Origin: Acidimicrobiales bacterium
GTDB taxonomy: Bacteria > Actinomycetota > Acidimicrobiia > Acidimicrobiales > JABEUL01
Assembly: GCA_027451605.1 (NCBI GenBank)
Contig: DAIDJA010000062.1
Coordinates: forward strand, 1-8,774
Direction: 5' to 3'
DNA: 8,774 nucleotides
Part shown: piece by piece, positions 6,893 through 8,774 of the stretch
How the letters are laid out: every line of letters begins with the position of its first letter
Position numbering within the stretch: the first letter of the stretch is position 1
Translations under genes and position numbers: made by a program
Notes under the pieces: model-generated
The model's input: only the letters and a program-made list of their open reading frames with translations
Databases searched by the model: none
Told to the model about the DNA's origin: nothing

Positions 6893-8274
6893 TTTTCATC
6901 ACCTGCAGTTTCAATTTCAACCGAATCCATATCTAAATGGCTGGAACTGATGACCGAAGAATCCGTCATTTCATTATTTTCATCGTCATCATCAATTTCT
7001 GCCAGTCCCGGCAACGGTATGATTCTTCCACCGACTATATCTATCTCATCGACTATTAACCTGCCTTGATTCGAATCTGCAAGTTTCATATTCTCTTTGG
7101 ATAGGGTTCTTTCTTTACCGACATTGATAGTCCTCCAGAGAAACACACCGGATAATATGCAAAGTACCAAAATTACTCCAAATGCTATAAATATGTCTTT
7201 AGTGGTTGTCGGCATTCTCATCGCTGCCACAATTAGCAACCATCCCAAAGAGATCGGAATTAAAAACTTCCAACCCAAGTCCATAAGCTGGTCATATCTG
7301 AGCCTCGGAAGAGCCGCCCTCACCCACACATAACAGAACAAAAACACTAAGGTCTTGCCGGCAAACCAGAGTATGGGCCACAACCATGTCAAGAAATGAA
7401 ATCCCGGTCCGTCAGGTCCTCCCAAAAACAGTGTCACTGCTATTGCCGACATCGTAATTGTGTTCATAAATTCGGCCAAATAAAATAGGGCGAATCGGAT
7501 AGAGGAGTACTCTGTATTGAATCCTCCGACCAACTCCTGTTCGGCCTCCACAAAGTCAAACGGTGGTCTGTTGGTTTCGGCGGTTATCGCAATCATAAAG
7601 ATCACAAATGGGATAATTCCGACTTCAAAAATATTCCAGTGCAGTACCGAAGATGCCTGCGCGCCTACGATTGCCCTGGTTGACAAAAAATTAATACCTG
7701 ACTTTGTTAAAGCGGAGACCAATACTGCCGTTGCCACCGAAAGACTTATTGCAGCTTCGTAAGATATCATCTGCGCCGATGCCCTTACGGAACCAATCAA
7801 CGGATATTTGGATCCCGAAGACCAGCCCGCAAGCATAACACCATAAACCGCAATTGACGATAACGCCAGTACGAATAAAATTCCTATCGGAGGATCCGCA
7901 ACCTGAAGTTCAAAAGTATGCTTTAGAACGGTAACATTCCCACCGACAGGGATAACGGCAAATGTCAAAAACGCGGGCACGGTAGCCAAATAGGGTGCCA
8001 GTTTAAAAACAAATCTATCTGACTTTTCCGGTATCAAATCCTCTTTGAAAAAAAGCTTTATCCCGTCTGCCAAAGACTGCAACAGACCATAGGGTCCCGC
8101 ACGGTTGGGTCCGATTCGGTTTTGCATGTCGGATATGACCTTTCGCTCAAACCAGATCATCATCATTACCGAGACAAGCAGAACAACAAATGCTACGAGA
8201 ACCCTGACCGCGGCAATAATAACCACACCGATGGTTATGTGACCTAAAAATAACGGATCCATTCCAAAAATCAT
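6889..8274 (-). CDS. nuoH: NADH-quinone oxidoreductase subunit H (NuoH), with long acidic C-terminal tail
   Basis: NuoH is the membrane subunit that forms the quinone-binding chamber with NuoB/D and starts the proton path. Family signatures are clear: WFERKVISDMQNRIGPNRAG (residues 41-60), LADGIKLFFKED (68-79), SYE with Glu173, and ETNRPPFDFVEAEQELVGGF (233-252) carrying Glu233, 243, 245 and 247. In the last motif F241-V242 stand where Leu-Pro is common. RLRYDQLMDLGWK (325-337) is also typical. I see about nine hydrophobic segments, the ninth at about 361-380. At 461 residues it is longer than the 325 or so of E. coli; the extra is the ninth helix plus a polar tail that becomes strongly acidic from about 409. 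The first Met is chosen because GAGG lies 7 bases upstream; Met5 would be too far from it. The start overlaps the nuoG stop and the end overlaps the nuoI start, each by 4 bases. Confidence 0.97.
   Translation of the reverse strand: MIFGMDPLFLGHITIGVVIIAAVRVLVAFVVLLVSVMMMIWFERKVISDMQNRIGPNRAGPYGLLQSLADGIKLFFKEDLIPEKSDRFVFKLAPYLATVPAFLTFAVIPVGGNVTVLKHTFELQVADPPIGILFVLALSSIAVYGVMLAGWSSGSKYPLIGSVRASAQMISYEAAISLSVATAVLVSALTKSGINFLSTRAIVGAQASSVLHWNIFEVGIIPFVIFMIAITAETNRPPFDFVEAEQELVGGFNTEYSSIRFALFYLAEFMNTITMSAIAVTLFLGGPDGPGFHFLTWLWPILWFAGKTLVFLFCYVWVRAALPRLRYDQLMDLGWKFLIPISLGWLLIVAAMRMPTTTKDIFIAFGVILVLCILSGVFLWRTINVGKERTLSKENMKLADSNQGRLIVDEIDIVGGRIIPLPGLAEIDDDDENNEMTDSSVISSSHLDMDSVEIETAGDEK
6898..6904 (-). 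promoter_or_regulatory. Strong Shine-Dalgarno for nuoI (AGGTGAT)
   Basis: The coding strand reads AGGTGAT, then 5 bases, then the nuoI ATG at 6892. AGGTGAT is an extended match to the usual bacterial 16S rRNA 3' end (anti-SD ATCACCTCC). It sits inside the last codons of nuoH and confirms the nuoI start. It suggests independent ribosome loading in addition to coupling through the ATGA overlap. Confidence 0.7.
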
Positions 8275-8774
8275 TTCTCAACCTCAGTCGTCAGGCTATT
8301 TGCTTGCGATATTGGATTTGTGGCATCAAGCTTTTTTACTACAACCGTGTTATCCGCAACCCCGGAGTCTACACTAGCCGTTAAAGCAATCGCAGCCGAT
8401 CCGGACTTAAGAGTTATTGAATCGCCATCGTGACATCCCAACTCATTGGCAAGTGAAGGCGAAATTTTTGCGACATTGGGTATGATTAATGCAGCCAATG
8501 AATTTGCACCTTTAATTAGAGTTCCGTCGTCGACAAGGCTTTCAACCACTATCAATTCGGCCCCAGCTGACGAACCGGAAACGTCTTTTTTGTCAATATC
8601 GACAAACTCACTGGATAGGTCGAATTTACCCACCTTTGAACTTATGGAGTTTTTTAAATTGTCGGTAACTAGAGTTTCACTGATGGTTTGCCCCGCATAC
8701 ATGGGCGTTCCTTGATGGTTGATGGATGAAATTCCAGGAACTTCAATTGGGTCATGTTGGCGCTTGGATATTTC
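8271..8774 (-). CDS. nuoG: NADH-quinone oxidoreductase subunit G, C-terminal part only (NuoG, partial at window edge)
   Basis: This is the last 167 residues of a reading frame that stays open to base 8774; the ATG at 8702 is an internal Met, since sense codons continue upstream for 24 residues. NuoG is the large Fe-S subunit of the peripheral arm of complex I and belongs to the molybdopterin oxidoreductase superfamily. The Fe-S ligand regions lie outside the window. What is visible is a linker (about residues 1-85 of the fragment) and then the C-terminal barrel domain related to molybdopterin-dinucleotide binding domains. That domain is recognised by the LVDDGTLIKGANSLAALI stretch, the N-ELGCHDGDSITLKSG segment and a following V-rich strand. 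The DDGT-SLA-L and LG-DGD pattern is what I know from actinobacterial NuoG. Its TGA stop overlaps the nuoH start by 4 bases (ATGA), so the two are probably translationally coupled. Another molybdopterin-family protein is the alternative, but position directly before nuoH makes NuoG much the best reading. Confidence 0.88.
   Translation of the reverse strand, partial: EISKRQHDPIEVPGISSINHQGTPMYAGQTISETLVTDNLKNSISSKVGKFDLSSEFVDIDKKDVSGSSAGAELIVVESLVDDGTLIKGANSLAALIIPNVAKISPSLANELGCHDGDSITLKSGSAAIALTASVDSGVADNTVVVKKLDATNPISQANSLTTEVEK
8282..8285 (-). promoter_or_regulatory. Shine-Dalgarno for nuoH (GAGG)
   Basis: On the coding strand GAGG is followed by 7 bases and then the nuoH ATG at 8274. It lies inside the last codons of nuoG. 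The spacing supports the first Met of nuoH over the in-frame Met four codons later (8262). Confidence 0.6.

Noticed and set aside
8271..8702. A separate 143-residue gene starting at the ATG at 8702.
   Set aside because: The frame continues upstream without a stop to the window edge, and the sequence matches the C-terminal domain of NuoG, so this Met is internal.
8446..8715. Plus-strand open frame of 89 codons opposite nuoG.
   Set aside because: The minus-strand NuoG frame has a clear family match and stays open to the window edge; the plus frame has none.

Overview
The window lies wholly inside a respiratory complex I (type I NADH:quinone oxidoreductase, nuo) operon. Every gene is on the minus strand, so transcription runs from high to low coordinates. 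In that order the genes are the 3' end of nuoG (cut by the window edge at 8774), then complete nuoH, nuoI, nuoJ, nuoK, nuoL, nuoM and nuoN. The nuoN stop codon falls at bases 2-4. Gene order is the standard bacterial G-H-I-J-K-L-M-N order, and every reading frame seen is intact.

The source looks like a bacterium with fairly low GC for its apparent affinity (mid-40s percent, estimated by eye). Several features recall Actinomycetota: the NuoG C-terminal domain, the long NuoI tail after the second cluster motif, the NuoH C-terminal extension, and an AGGTGAT-type Shine-Dalgarno. An Acidimicrobiia-like or other uncultivated, moderately AT-rich lineage is my best guess. It rests on remembered family patterns, not on a search.

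The region is extremely compact. Four junctions (G/H, H/I, I/J, M/N) are 4-base ATGA stop/start overlaps, L/M is a 1-base TAATG overlap, J/K abut as TAAATG, and only K/L has a spacer (6 bases). No stretch of 300 bases lacks a gene. I see no promoter, factor-independent terminator, RNA gene, mobile element or CRISPR array. The operon's promoter and terminator must lie outside the window.

The products work together. NuoG carries electrons in the peripheral arm, and NuoI passes them through two 4Fe-4S clusters towards the quinone site, whose membrane floor is NuoH. NuoJ and NuoK link that site to the three antiporter-like pump subunits NuoN, NuoM and NuoL, whose key Glu and Lys residues are all present. 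I found no undescribed system. The points worth a second look are lineage-specific charged extensions: acidic tails on NuoH and NuoJ, an acidic loop in NuoN, a basic loop in NuoL and a basic Ser/Thr-rich tail on NuoM. A perfect hairpin and a G7 run inside nuoM are also noted.
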